Shown here piece by piece: positions 14,965 through 23,344 of a stretch of 64,000 nucleotides of DNA. Numbering within the stretch: the first letter of the stretch is position 1; each line of letters starts with the position of its first letter. The stretch is from Leucobacter luti (GTDB taxonomy: Bacteria; Actinomycetota; Actinomycetes; Actinomycetales; Microbacteriaceae). The stretch lies in assembly GCF_004217175.1 (NCBI RefSeq), contig NZ_SHKI01000004.1:124001-188000 (forward strand). Reading direction: 5' to 3'. The position numbers and the translations under genes were made by a program. The notes beneath the pieces were generated by a model, which worked only from the letters and a program-made list of their open reading frames with translations, searched no databases and was not told the origin of the DNA.

Positions 14965-16488
14965 ATGACCGACACCCTGACCCCTGAGCTTGAAGCGGTA
15001 GTCGCGCGCGCCGCAACCGCAGCACCCGCGTTCGCCGCAACCACCCCCGAAACCCGCGCCCGCGCACTCGTCGCGATCGCCGACGCCCTCGAAGACGCGA
15101 AGACGCGCCTCGTCACCATCGCCATGCGCGAAACCGGCCTCACCGAAGCACGCCTCACCGGCGAAGTCACCCGCACCGCCGTCCAACTCCGCCTCTTCGC
15201 CGACACCCTCGTCGACGGCGGCTACCTCGACGCCCGCATCGACCCCGCCGACCCCGACTTCGCACTCGGCGTACGCCCAGACATCCGCCGCACCCACCTC
15301 CCCGTCGGCCCCGTCATCAACTTCTCCGCCTCAAACTTCCCCTTCGCGTTCTCCGTCATGGGCGGCGACTCCGCAGCAATCCTCGCCGCCGGCTGCCCCC
15401 TCATCGTGAAAGCACACTCCGGCCACCCCGAACTCTCCGACGCCACCGCCGAAGTCGCCACCGCAGCCCTCACCGCCACCGGCATGCCCGACGGCACCTT
15501 CCAACTCATCCACGGCCGCGAAGCCGGCGTCGCCGTTCTCACAGACCCACGCATCAAAGCCGGCGCATTCACCGGCTCCATCGCCGTCGGCCGCCTCCTC
15601 GCCGACATCGCCGCAAGCCGACCAGCCCCCATCCCGTTCTACGGCGAACTCGGCAGCGTCAACCCCGTCTTCATCACCGCCGACGCCATCACCGAACGCG
15701 CCACCGAAATCGCCTCCGGCTTCCTCACCAGCGTCTCCGGCTCCGCCGGCCAGCTCTGCACCAAACCCGGCTTCGTATTCGTGCCAGCCGGCACCGAGCT
15801 GCCCGCCGCGATCCAGACCGCAGCAGGCACCAGCGACCTCCCCGAGCACCGCCTCCTCGACCCCCGCATCGCACGCTCATTCGACGAGCGCCGCACCACA
15901 ATCCTGAACGCCCCAGGAGTCACCGCCGTACTCCCGGGCAGCATCCGCTTCGACGACGCCGGACACGGCTGGGCCACCCCCACCATCGTCTCCGTCTCGC
16001 TGGACGCGTTCCGCACCAGCGCCGCAGACCTCGTCGAAGAAGCATTCGGGCCCCTCTCGATCCTCGTCGAGACCCCCGCCGGCACCGACCTCGCCGCACT
16101 CATGCCCGAGTTCTACGAGGGCAACCTCACCGGCACCCTCCACCTCAGCACCGCCGAAGCCACCGGCACCACCGCCAACACCACCGAGCTCCGCGCCCTC
16201 GTCGCAGCCCTCAGCCAGCAAGTCGGCCGCGTCCTGTTCAACGGCTGGTCCACCGGCGTCGCCGTCACCCCCGCCCAGCAACACGGCGGCCCCTGGCCCG
16301 CCACCACCAACGACACCAGCACCTCCGTCGGCACCGCAGCAATCTCCCGATTCATGCGCCCCGTCGCCTACCAAAACGCCCCGCAAGCATTCCTGCCCGC
16401 CGCTCTCCAAGACACCAACCCGGCCGGTATCCCCCAGGCGATCGCCCCCGCCGGCGAATCACACACCTGGGGCACCCGCTGGCACTAA
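14965..16488 (+). CDS. Aldehyde dehydrogenase, alpha-ketoglutaric semialdehyde dehydrogenase type
   Basis: A 507-residue aldehyde dehydrogenase. Cofactor and active-site segments read LPVGPVINFSASNFPFAFS, GAFTGSIAVGRLL, PIPFYGELGSVNPVFI (catalytic Glu) and SGSAGQLCTKPGFVFV (catalytic Cys). The SNFPFAFS and GQLCTKPG forms are characteristic of the dehydrogenases that oxidise 2,5-dioxopentanoate to 2-oxoglutarate. The ATG at 14965 follows a GGAGG site. Codon choice differs from neighbours: C-ending codons, GAA and CAA are strongly favoured where flanking genes prefer GCG and GAG. This suggests a different origin. A role in the amine cluster, feeding carbon to 2-oxoglutarate, is plausible but unproven. 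Confidence 0.9.
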   Translation: MTDTLTPELEAVVARAATAAPAFAATTPETRARALVAIADALEDAKTRLVTIAMRETGLTEARLTGEVTRTAVQLRLFADTLVDGGYLDARIDPADPDFALGVRPDIRRTHLPVGPVINFSASNFPFAFSVMGGDSAAILAAGCPLIVKAHSGHPELSDATAEVATAALTATGMPDGTFQLIHGREAGVAVLTDPRIKAGAFTGSIAVGRLLADIAASRPAPIPFYGELGSVNPVFITADAITERATEIASGFLTSVSGSAGQLCTKPGFVFVPAGTELPAAIQTAAGTSDLPEHRLLDPRIARSFDERRTTILNAPGVTAVLPGSIRFDDAGHGWATPTIVSVSLDAFRTSAADLVEEAFGPLSILVETPAGTDLAALMPEFYEGNLTGTLHLSTAEATGTTANTTELRALVAALSQQVGRVLFNGWSTGVAVTPAQQHGGPWPATTNDTSTSVGTAAISRFMRPVAYQNAPQAFLPAALQDTNPAGIPQAIAPAGESHTWGTRWH

Positions 16489-16556
16489 CCCACGCCGGTG
16501 ACCCGGGGGGCGTATTCTCAGCCCGATCCCCCGGGTCACCGCAATAAAATGGGAGC

Positions 16557-16964
16557 ATGAAGACTCAGTTCCGGGCCGTCGGCGCCCTCGCCGCGGCGGC
16601 ATCCCTGTTCATCCTCGCGGGCTGCGCCACGAGCGCGAGCGCTCCGGCCGACCTCGCTGGCAGCTGGGGCACCCCGGATACCCGCGGAGAGCCGTCCCTC
16701 AACTTCATCCCGGCCGAGGACGGAAGCGCCGCCGGCCAGTTCGGCGGCAACGACGGGTGCAACACCATCGGCGGCGACTACACCGTCGAGGGTGAGACCA
16801 TCGAGTTCGGGGCAATTCGCGCCACGATGATGTACTGCGAGGGCGTTGACACCTGGCTGTCCCAGGCGCACACCGGCACGGTCTCCGGCGACACGCTCAC
16901 GGTGCTCAACGAGCAGGGCGAACAGATCGGCACGCTGGATCGCGCCTCCGCCGCGGCCGAGTAG
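16557..16964 (+). CDS. META-domain lipoprotein (HslJ-like)
   Basis: A 135-residue protein with a signal peptide ending in the lipobox FILAGC (Cys about 22), so a membrane-anchored exported lipoprotein. The mature part is one META domain: LAGSWGTPDT, FGGNDGCNTIGGDYTVEGETIEFGAIRATMMYCEG, typical of HslJ-like proteins of unclear function that are linked to stress or antibiotic tolerance in some bacteria. The two conserved Cys (in DGCN and YCEG) could form a disulfide. It stands alone between the dehydrogenase and a strong terminator. Confidence 0.88.
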   Translation: MKTQFRAVGALAAAASLFILAGCATSASAPADLAGSWGTPDTRGEPSLNFIPAEDGSAAGQFGGNDGCNTIGGDYTVEGETIEFGAIRATMMYCEGVDTWLSQAHTGTVSGDTLTVLNEQGEQIGTLDRASAAAE

Positions 16965-16992
16965 CGCACCGGACGGCGCGCGACCCTGAAAG

Positions 16993-17040
16993 ACACGAAC
17001 GGGGGCGCGGGATCTCTCGATCCCGCGCCCCCGTTCGTGT
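16993..17040. terminator. Bidirectional terminator hairpin
   Basis: A perfect 22-bp stem (16993-17014 with 17019-17040) around a TCTC loop lies between the convergent META lipoprotein gene and the small membrane protein gene. Its length and placement support termination from both sides despite weak T-runs. Confidence 0.85.
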
Positions 17041-17049
17041 GCGTGCGTG

Positions 17050-17403
17050 CTAGTGCCAGAGCACCGCGAGCGCGACGTTGACGAGCGACAGCCCGGCGAT
17101 TGCGCCGAGCACGCCGGCCGAGACGTTCTGCTTCTTGCGGTTCATGAGGATGATGACGATCAGCACGATCAGCACGACCGTCTTCACACCGATCTTCATG
17201 TTGTTGGGGGTCCCGCCCAGCATGTAGATCGAGCCGACCAGCAGCAGGCCGGTGACGAACAGCAGGTTCGCGCCGTGCAGGATCCCGGGCGTGATGCGCG
17301 CACGGGCCTCCTTCACGAGCGACAGCTGCGCGAGCGTGCTGCCGAACACCGCGCCGAAGCCGACGAGGTGCAAGACAACAAGAATTCCCTTAACGATTTC
17401 CAT
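17050..17403 (-). CDS. Small four-helix integral membrane protein, function unknown
   Basis: A 117-residue hydrophobic protein with four predicted helices: residues about 5-25, 42-62, 70-88 and 95-115. A short basic loop (MNRKKQ) lies before the last helix. I recognise no catalytic motif. The ATG at 17403 lies 52 bases after the purH stop on the same strand, so it is probably expressed with purH. Small proteins like this are common downstream of purH in related actinobacteria, but I cannot name the family securely. Confidence 0.75.
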   Translation of the reverse strand: MEIVKGILVVLHLVGFGAVFGSTLAQLSLVKEARARITPGILHGANLLFVTGLLLVGSIYMLGGTPNNMKIGVKTVVLIVLIVIILMNRKKQNVSAGVLGAIAGLSLVNVALAVLWH

Positions 17404-17455
17404 GATTCCCTATCCATTCAAGCTGTAGCTGCGTGCCTGCGGCGCCCCGCTCCGA

Positions 17456-19117
17456 TCAGTGGAAGAAGTGCCGCTCACCGGTAAAGTACATCGTCACGCC
17501 TGCGGCCTCGGCCGCCGCGATGACCTCGGCGTCGCGCACCGAACCGCCGGGCTGCACGACCGCGCGCACGCCGGCGTCGAGCAGCACCTGGAGGCCGTCA
17601 GCGAACGGGAAGAACGCGTCGGATGCCGCCACGGCCCCAGCCGCGCGCTCCCCCGCACGCGACACCGCGAGCTTGCAGGAGTCCACGCGGTTGACCTGAC
17701 CCATTCCGACCCCCACGGACGCCCCACCGTTCGTGAGGATGATGCCGTTCGACTTCACCGCGCGGCAGGCGCGCCAGGCGAACTCGAGCTCGGCGAGCGT
17801 CGCGGCGTCGGCGGGCGCACCCGTCGCGAGCTCCCACTCGGCGACGGGTGCGAATGCGCGGTCCGCGTCCTGCAGCAGGAACCCGCCGGAGACCTGGCGC
17901 AGTTCAACCGGGTTCGGCGTGAAGTCGGTCGGCAGCACGAGCAGCCGAATGTTCTTCTTTTGGCTGAGGATCGCGAGCGCCTCGGGCTCGAAGCCGGGGG
18001 CCACGACCACCTCGGTGAAGATCCCCGCCACGGTCTCGGCCATCGCCTTCGTGACGATCCGGTTCGCGGCGATCACGCCGCCGAACGCGGAGACCGGATC
18101 GCACGCGTGCGCGAGCTCGTGCGCCGCGGCGATCGGGTCTGCGGCCCCCTCCGGGGCGACCGCGAGGCCGCACGGGTTCGCGTGCTTGATGATCGCGACC
18201 GCGGGGCGCTCGTGGTCATAGGCGGCACGCAGCGCAGCATCGGCGTCAACGTAGTTGTTGTACGACATTTCCTTGCCGTGCAGCTGGCTCGCCTGCGCGA
18301 TCCCCGCGCCCTCGTTCTCCGTGAAGAGCGCGGCGCGCTGGTGGCTGTTCTCGCCGTACCGCAGCACCGCTTCGCGCAGCCCAAAGATCTCGTAGCCAAC
18401 GTAGCCGTCGGTCGCCTCGAAGATGCTGTCGACGTCGTCGCCCTCGGGCTCCTCGACCGGCGCGGCCGCGGCCGCTTCCCAACCGAGATCCTCCTGGTCG
18501 AGGAACCAGTTCGCAACTGCCGCGTCGTACTGGGCGGTGTGCACGAACGCCTCAGTGGCGAGCGAGCGGCGCAGCGCGAGCGTGGTGCCGCCCGCGGCGA
18601 CGGCGGCGATGACCTCGTCGTAGCGGCCGGGCGAGACGACGATCGCGGCGTTCGCGTGGTTCTTCGCGGTGGCGCGCACCATGGCGGGGCCGCCGATGTC
18701 GACGTTTTCGATGACGTCCGCGGCCGGCTTGCCCGACGCGACCGTCTCCTCGAACGGGTACAGGTTCACCACGACGAGCTCGAACGGCGCGAAGCCGAGC
18801 TGCTCAAGCTGGGCGCGGTGATCCGCGAGGCGCAGGTCCGCGAGCAGGCCTGAGTGCACGGCCGGGTGCAGGGTCTTGACGCGCCCGTCGAGCGCCTCGG
18901 CGAAGCCAGTGACCTCCGCCACGTCGGTGACGGCGTGGCCGGCGTCACGGATCGTCGCCGCCGTCGAACCGGTCGAGACGATCTCAACGCCCGCCGCGGC
19001 GAGCGCGGCTGCCAGGTCGAGCAGGCGGGTCTTGTCACTCACCGAGATGAGTGCGCGTCGGACCGCGATCTGGTCGCGATGCTCGTAGAGGCTGGGGTCG
19101 TGGCTGCTGACTGCCAT
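17456..19117 (-). CDS. purH: Bifunctional AICAR transformylase / IMP cyclohydrolase
   Basis: A 553-residue enzyme that catalyses the last two steps of IMP synthesis: formylation of AICAR with 10-formyl-THF, then ring closure. The N-terminal cyclohydrolase domain shows [35 protein letters not shown] and [12 protein letters not shown]. The transformylase domain shows [40 protein letters not shown] and the C-terminal [10 protein letters not shown] and RHFFH. The ATG at 19117 has AAGGAG at good spacing. It follows purN directly, as in other actinobacteria. Confidence 0.97.
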   Translation of the reverse strand: MAVSSHDPSLYEHRDQIAVRRALISVSDKTRLLDLAAALAAAGVEIVSTGSTAATIRDAGHAVTDVAEVTGFAEALDGRVKTLHPAVHSGLLADLRLADHRAQLEQLGFAPFELVVVNLYPFEETVASGKPAADVIENVDIGGPAMVRATAKNHANAAIVVSPGRYDEVIAAVAAGGTTLALRRSLATEAFVHTAQYDAAVANWFLDQEDLGWEAAAAAPVEEPEGDDVDSIFEATDGYVGYEIFGLREAVLRYGENSHQRAALFTENEGAGIAQASQLHGKEMSYNNYVDADAALRAAYDHERPAVAIIKHANPCGLAVAPEGAADPIAAAHELAHACDPVSAFGGVIAANRIVTKAMAETVAGIFTEVVVAPGFEPEALAILSQKKNIRLLVLPTDFTPNPVELRQVSGGFLLQDADRAFAPVAEWELATGAPADAATLAELEFAWRACRAVKSNGIILTNGGASVGVGMGQVNRVDSCKLAVSRAGERAAGAVAASDAFFPFADGLQVLLDAGVRAVVQPGGSVRDAEVIAAAEAAGVTMYFTGERHFFH

Positions 19118-19143
19118 CGGGCTCCTTGATTCGTGGGGGGTGG

Positions 19144-19752
19144 CTATGAGCGGACGGCGGCGAGGTCGAGCTCGCCGGTCGCGATGTTGCGCACGGTGGC
19201 CACGAGAAGCGGGCGCTCCTCGCGCTTGATGCGCTCGTGCAGTTCGTCCTCGGTGTCGCCGGGACGCACGGGGACCGCGACCTGCCGCAGCACGGGCCCG
19301 GTGTCGACGCCCTCGTCGATCACGTGCACGGTGACGCCGGTCTCGGTGGCACCGGCGGCGAGCGCGTCGCGCACGGCGTGGGCGCCCGGGAAGGCCGGCA
19401 GCAGTGCCGGGTGCGTGTTGATGAGGTGGGGCGAGAACCAGCGCACGAAGCCCGCGGGGAGAATCCGCATGAGCCCGGCGGAGACCACGAGGCCCGGGTT
19501 CGGGCCGGTGCCCACGCCGTGCTCCTGGATCGCGGCGGCGAGCAGCTGCCCCCACTCCTCACGGGAGTCGTAGTCGCTCGGGCGGATCACGAAGGTGGGG
19601 ATCCCGGCCGCCGTCGCGTAGGCGAGCCCCGGGGCGTCCGTGTCAGAACCGACACAGACGATCTCCGACGGGAACTCGGGGTCGGCGGTGGCGTCGAGCA
19701 GCGCTTTGAGGTTACTGCCGCCGCCGGAGATCAAAACTGCGAGTTTCAGCAC
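19144..19752 (-). CDS. purN: Phosphoribosylglycinamide formyltransferase
   Basis: A 202-residue folate-dependent GAR transformylase (third step of purine synthesis). Motifs are [16 protein letters not shown] (phosphate loop), [35 protein letters not shown] with the catalytic Asn-His, and [13 protein letters not shown] with the catalytic Asp. The gene ends 26 bases before purH and forms an operon with it. Confidence 0.97.
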   Translation of the reverse strand: MLKLAVLISGGGSNLKALLDATADPEFPSEIVCVGSDTDAPGLAYATAAGIPTFVIRPSDYDSREEWGQLLAAAIQEHGVGTGPNPGLVVSAGLMRILPAGFVRWFSPHLINTHPALLPAFPGAHAVRDALAAGATETGVTVHVIDEGVDTGPVLRQVAVPVRPGDTEDELHERIKREERPLLVATVRNIATGELDLAAVRS

Positions 19753-19835
19753 CTGATCAGTCTACCCGCGGCGAGAGGGCGGTGGGCACGGCACGGGTGG
19801 GCGGCCGGGGCGGCGCCCCGCCAGACCTGGCTGGC

Positions 19836-20381
19836 TCACCCCCGCAGCACCTCGTTCACGATCTCCCAGGGTGCGTGATCGGCGTAGTGCGCGTCTTCCT
19901 GGGCCGCCCAGCGGTCCCAGTGGGGCGCGTACGCGGCGCCGTCGCGGGCGAGCGCCCGGGTGCGGCGCTCCTCGCGGGGAAGATCCAGCCACACGCTCCA
20001 GATCGAGTCCGCCCCCGGCTCGGTGGCGGCGGCACGCGCGCCGTGCGTCGAAACCCAGTCTCGAACCGCCTCAAGGTTCGCGGCGGTCACCGCCCCGCAG
20101 CCCTCCACGATGAGGGGCTTCCCGGGGTCGAGCTCGACCCGCTCGGCGAACTCGCCGCGGTTCCAGTCGAAGCGGCGGTAACTGCCAGCGCCCAGCGCAT
20201 CGGTCACGGACCGGGAGCCGGCGGTAAGCCCGTCCCACCCGGGGTAGAGATCCTCGACACGCAGGATCTGTGCGTCGCGCCCCACCCCGCGGAGGCGACT
20301 GGCAAGCCGATCCGCGAGCACGGTCTTCCCGGCTCCTGAGCGGCCGTCGATCACGACCGCGTGTAACCTGTGCAAACCCAT
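19836..20381 (-). CDS. P-loop NTPase, uridine-kinase-like
   Basis: A 181-residue small kinase-like protein. The Walker A motif VIDGRSGAGKTVLADRL starts near residue 10, followed by RVEDLYPGWDGL (a DxY motif as in nucleoside kinases), FDWNRGEF and IVEGCGAVT. Its ATG overlaps the stop of the thiamine permease gene by one base (TGATG), so it is coupled to a TPP-riboswitch operon. That position hints at a role in thiamine or nucleoside salvage, but no thiamine-kinase signature is evident. It is not an ABC ATPase: there is no LSGGQ signature, and it is far shorter. Confidence 0.75.
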   Translation of the reverse strand: MGLHRLHAVVIDGRSGAGKTVLADRLASRLRGVGRDAQILRVEDLYPGWDGLTAGSRSVTDALGAGSYRRFDWNRGEFAERVELDPGKPLIVEGCGAVTAANLEAVRDWVSTHGARAAATEPGADSIWSVWLDLPREERRTRALARDGAAYAPHWDRWAAQEDAHYADHAPWEIVNEVLRG

Positions 20382-22105
20382 CAAAATTCCACTCTCGAAC
20401 CAGCCCAGCTGCCGCTTGCGCGACTCCCCCCAGCCGAACGGTCCAACCGGAGCCGTTCGGCACCGAGCATAGCGGCGGCGGTGACCATTCCCAGCACAAC
20501 CGCCCCCGCGAGTCCCGCACCGTACGCTCCGGGAGTTTGGTGCCCGATCAGCTCGGCGACCACCACGGGGAGCGTCTGTTCGCCGGGGCGCACCAAAAAC
20601 GAGGTGGCGCCGAACTCGCCGAGCGACGCGGCGAAGGCGAACCCGAGCGCAAGCCCCGCGGAACGGCCGAGCAGCGGGAGGTCAATGGTGCGCAGCACCG
20701 CGCCCGGACCGGCGCCCAGCGTCGTGGCGGCGAAGCGCAGCGCCGGGTCGATCCCGCGCAGCACGGGCAGCAGCACCCGCACCACCAGCGGCAGCGCCAC
20801 GAGAGCCTGCGCGATGGGGATCAGCGCGGCCGAGGTGCGCAGGTCGAGTCCAATCCCGAGCGGGCGGTGCATGGTGAGCAGCAGCCCGAAGCCGAGCGTC
20901 ACGGCAGACACCCCGAGCGGCAGCATGACCACGCCGTCGAAGAGGCGCTGCCCGCGCCGAGCGGCCGGGCTCGCGGGGCGGCGCGACAGCACGAGCGCGA
21001 TGAGCCCGCCGAGCACCATCGCGATGAGCGCCGCGACGAACGCGATCCTGCACGACAACCAGATCGCACTCAGCACCGAACCCTGCACTGGGAACTCGGG
21101 CGGCGGGCGCACCAGTGCCGCGTAGTTTCCAAGCGTCCAGTCTCCGGCCCCGGTGCGCAGCGAGCGCAGCACGAGCGTGAGGATCGGGGCCGCGTGCAGC
21201 AGCAGGATCGTCGCGGCGAAGACGATGAGCAGCGGGACGTCGCGCAGCGCCGGGCGGCGACTCCGTTGCCCGTCCGGAAGCAGTTGCACGGCCCGCTCGC
21301 CCGCGTCGCGGAGCCGCGAGGAGACCACAAGCACCAGGCCAACGAGCGCGAACTGTGCGAGCGAGAGCACCGCGGCGCCGCGCAGGTCGAGGAACTGCAC
21401 CGTCATACGGTAGATCTCGGTCTCGACGTTCGCGAACTCACGCCCGCCCAGAATCAGCACGATCCCGAACGAGGTGGAGCAGAAGAGGAACACGAGCGCC
21501 GCCGCGGACGCGAGGGCTGGCCCGAGCGCGGGGAGCGTGACCGTGAGCCATGCCCGGACCGGGCTCGCGCCGAGCACCTGCGCGGCACGGTTGCCGCTCT
21601 CGTCGAGGCGCGCCCAAAAGCTCCCCACCGTGCGCGCGACCACGGTCACGTTGAAGAACGCGAGGGCCACGACCACCGCGAGGAGGCTCCGCTCAAGCTC
21701 GAGCGCCGCGAGCGGGCCACCCGGACCGAGCAGCGCCGAGAACGCAACGCCGACCACCACGGTGGGGAGCACGAACGGCACGGTCATCAGCCCCTGCAGC
21801 AGCGCTCGGCCGGGAAAGTCGAGCCGGTACAGCACGTACGCGGCGGGCACCCCCAGGGCTACCGACACGATCGTCGCAAGGCTCGCCTGCGCGAGAGTCT
21901 GGCCGATCACACGCCACGTTCGCGCAGCGCCGAACACCTCGGGGACCCCGCTCAGGTCCACGCGCCCGTCGGTGACGAATCCGGTAGCGATCAGCGACAC
22001 GACCGGCCACACGAAGAACAGCAGCAGGAACGCGAGCGGGAGCGCGACGGCAAGGGTCCAGGCCGCAACGACCCAGGCCCCGCCGCCCCGCTGCGCCGCC
22101 GCCAC
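20381..22105 (-). CDS. thiP: Thiamine ABC transporter permease (ThiP-like, double permease)
   Basis: A 574-residue permease with two fused MetI-like domains and about 12 helices. The EAA-type cytoplasmic loops read AAQVLGASPVRAWLTVTLPALGPALA in the first half and AATTLGAGPGAVLRTIDLPLLGRSA in the second. The fused architecture, with the adjacent thiamine-binding protein and TPP riboswitch, supports thiamine import. The GTG at 22105 starts three bases after the binding-protein stop. No gene for an ATP-binding subunit follows, so a shared or distant ATPase must be assumed. The C terminus ends in a basic, serine-rich tail. Confidence 0.9.
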   Translation of the reverse strand: MAAAQRGGGAWVVAAWTLAVALPLAFLLLFFVWPVVSLIATGFVTDGRVDLSGVPEVFGAARTWRVIGQTLAQASLATIVSVALGVPAAYVLYRLDFPGRALLQGLMTVPFVLPTVVVGVAFSALLGPGGPLAALELERSLLAVVVALAFFNVTVVARTVGSFWARLDESGNRAAQVLGASPVRAWLTVTLPALGPALASAAALVFLFCSTSFGIVLILGGREFANVETEIYRMTVQFLDLRGAAVLSLAQFALVGLVLVVSSRLRDAGERAVQLLPDGQRSRRPALRDVPLLIVFAATILLLHAAPILTLVLRSLRTGAGDWTLGNYAALVRPPPEFPVQGSVLSAIWLSCRIAFVAALIAMVLGGLIALVLSRRPASPAARRGQRLFDGVVMLPLGVSAVTLGFGLLLTMHRPLGIGLDLRTSAALIPIAQALVALPLVVRVLLPVLRGIDPALRFAATTLGAGPGAVLRTIDLPLLGRSAGLALGFAFAASLGEFGATSFLVRPGEQTLPVVVAELIGHQTPGAYGAGLAGAVVLGMVTAAAMLGAERLRLDRSAGGSRASGSWAGSRVEF

Positions 22106-22108
22106 CCG

Positions 22109-23233
22109 CTAGAGCCCGATCTGCTCGCTCAGCGTCTTGAGCCAGCCCTCCCGGCCGCGCTCGATCTCGTCGCTCGGCAGGTCGTTCAGCTGGGCCTCGC
22201 TGGGCTGCGGCGCAAAGCTCGCCCATGCCTCGGGCAGCGCCACATCGGGATCGACCGGGTACATGTACATCGCGTCGGGGATCGTCGCCTGGAACTCGCT
22301 CGAGGCGAGGTAGTCGATCACCGCGCGTGCGCCCTCGGGGTTCGCGGCCCCGGCGAGCACGCCCGCGTACTCGACCTGATTTGAGCAGGTGTCGAGCAGC
22401 GCGCGCGAGGTCGTCTCGGTGCCGTCTTCGCTCACCGTGAACGCCGGTGAAGAACCGTAGGAGACCACGATCGGCTTGGTGCCGTCGCCACCGCCCTGTG
22501 TGAACTGACCGTTGTACGCGTCGCTCCAGCCCTGTTCCACGCGCGCGCCATTGTCGATGAGGTCCTGCCAGTACGCCGCGAAGCCGTCCTCGCCAAACGC
22601 GGCAACGGTGCCGACGAGGAACGAGGCACCCGTTGAGGAGGCGGTCGGGTCGAGCAGCACCGTGAGGTCGGCGTACTCCGGCTTCGCGAGGTCCGCGTAG
22701 CTCTTCGGCTCGGCGACCCCGTGCTCGGCGAACCAGGCGGGGTCGATGTTGACGCACGTGGCGCCCTGATCGATCGGGGTGAGCGCGAACGGCGCCGCCG
22801 TGTCGGCCACTCCCGTGCCGCCGTCCGCACCGATCGCGATGTCGTCGAAGCCCGCAGACAGGCCGGCCGGCCGATACGGCTCAACCACGTCGTGTGCCAC
22901 CAGCCGCGACGCGAAGATCGTGTCGACGCCAAAGAATGCGTCCGCGATCGGCGCCCCCTTCGTGAGGACCAGCTTGTTCGTGAGCTCGCCGCCGTCGCCG
23001 GCCGACACCACGGTCACGTCGTAGCCCGTTGCCGCGCTCGCGGCGGCGGCGAACTCCTCGTTCGGGAACGAGTCGTGCACCGCGAGCGTCACCGCTCCCG
23101 TGTCGGCATCGGCCGCGCCGCTGGACGCGGCCGGAGCGCAGCCCGCGAGCGCGAGGCCGAGCGCGGCGGCCAGCGCCGGGAGCGCCATCCTGGCGGTGAA
23201 CCGGGGTGCGGTCCGAGTGTGTGCAAGCGTCAT
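22109..23233 (-). CDS. thiB: Thiamine ABC transporter substrate-binding lipoprotein
   Basis: A 374-residue extracellular lipoprotein with lipobox ALAGC near residue 32. The mature protein has VTLAVHDSFPNEEF, GDGGELTNKLVLTKGAPIADAFFGVD, PFALTPIDQGATCVNID and VVSYGSSPAFT, diagnostic of the thiamine/TbpA family. The ATG at 23233 lies four bases after the P1 stem of the riboswitch, whose purine-rich 3' strand (GGAGGAAGGGA) contains the ribosome-binding site. Translation should therefore fall when thiamine diphosphate is plentiful. Confidence 0.94.
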   Translation of the reverse strand: MTLAHTRTAPRFTARMALPALAAALGLALAGCAPAASSGAADADTGAVTLAVHDSFPNEEFAAAASAATGYDVTVVSAGDGGELTNKLVLTKGAPIADAFFGVDTIFASRLVAHDVVEPYRPAGLSAGFDDIAIGADGGTGVADTAAPFALTPIDQGATCVNIDPAWFAEHGVAEPKSYADLAKPEYADLTVLLDPTASSTGASFLVGTVAAFGEDGFAAYWQDLIDNGARVEQGWSDAYNGQFTQGGGDGTKPIVVSYGSSPAFTVSEDGTETTSRALLDTCSNQVEYAGVLAGAANPEGARAVIDYLASSEFQATIPDAMYMYPVDPDVALPEAWASFAPQPSEAQLNDLPSDEIERGREGWLKTLSEQIGL

Positions 23234-23237
23234 TGAA

Positions 23238-23323
23238 GAGTCCCTTCCTCCGCTGGTATGAACCAGATCAGGTTGAACGGTCGGAGCTCGCGTGCTCCCT
23301 CTCAGCCCCGCGCGCCGGGACTC
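23238..23323 (-). promoter_or_regulatory. TPP riboswitch (THI element)
   Basis: Read on the minus strand, the element opens with GAGTCCC and closes with GGGACTC, forming P1. It contains the invariant CTGAGA (complement of 23300-23305) and ACCTGATCTGG (complement of 23263-23273), followed by the conserved CATACCAGCGGAGG. The ribosome-binding site of thiB lies in its 3' end, so control is probably translational. The preceding gene's stop is only 21 bases upstream of P1. The transcript must therefore start inside that gene or read through from it. Confidence 0.95.
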
Positions 23324-23344
23324 CCGTGGATTGCGTCTCTTACC

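Noticed and set aside
20270..22384. A very long open frame on the plus strand opposite the thiamine permease gene
   Set aside because: Its composition is charged low-complexity residues (R, E, H, Q), it has no recognisable domain, and it mirrors a clear permease on the other strand. High-GC third-position bias commonly opens such antisense frames.
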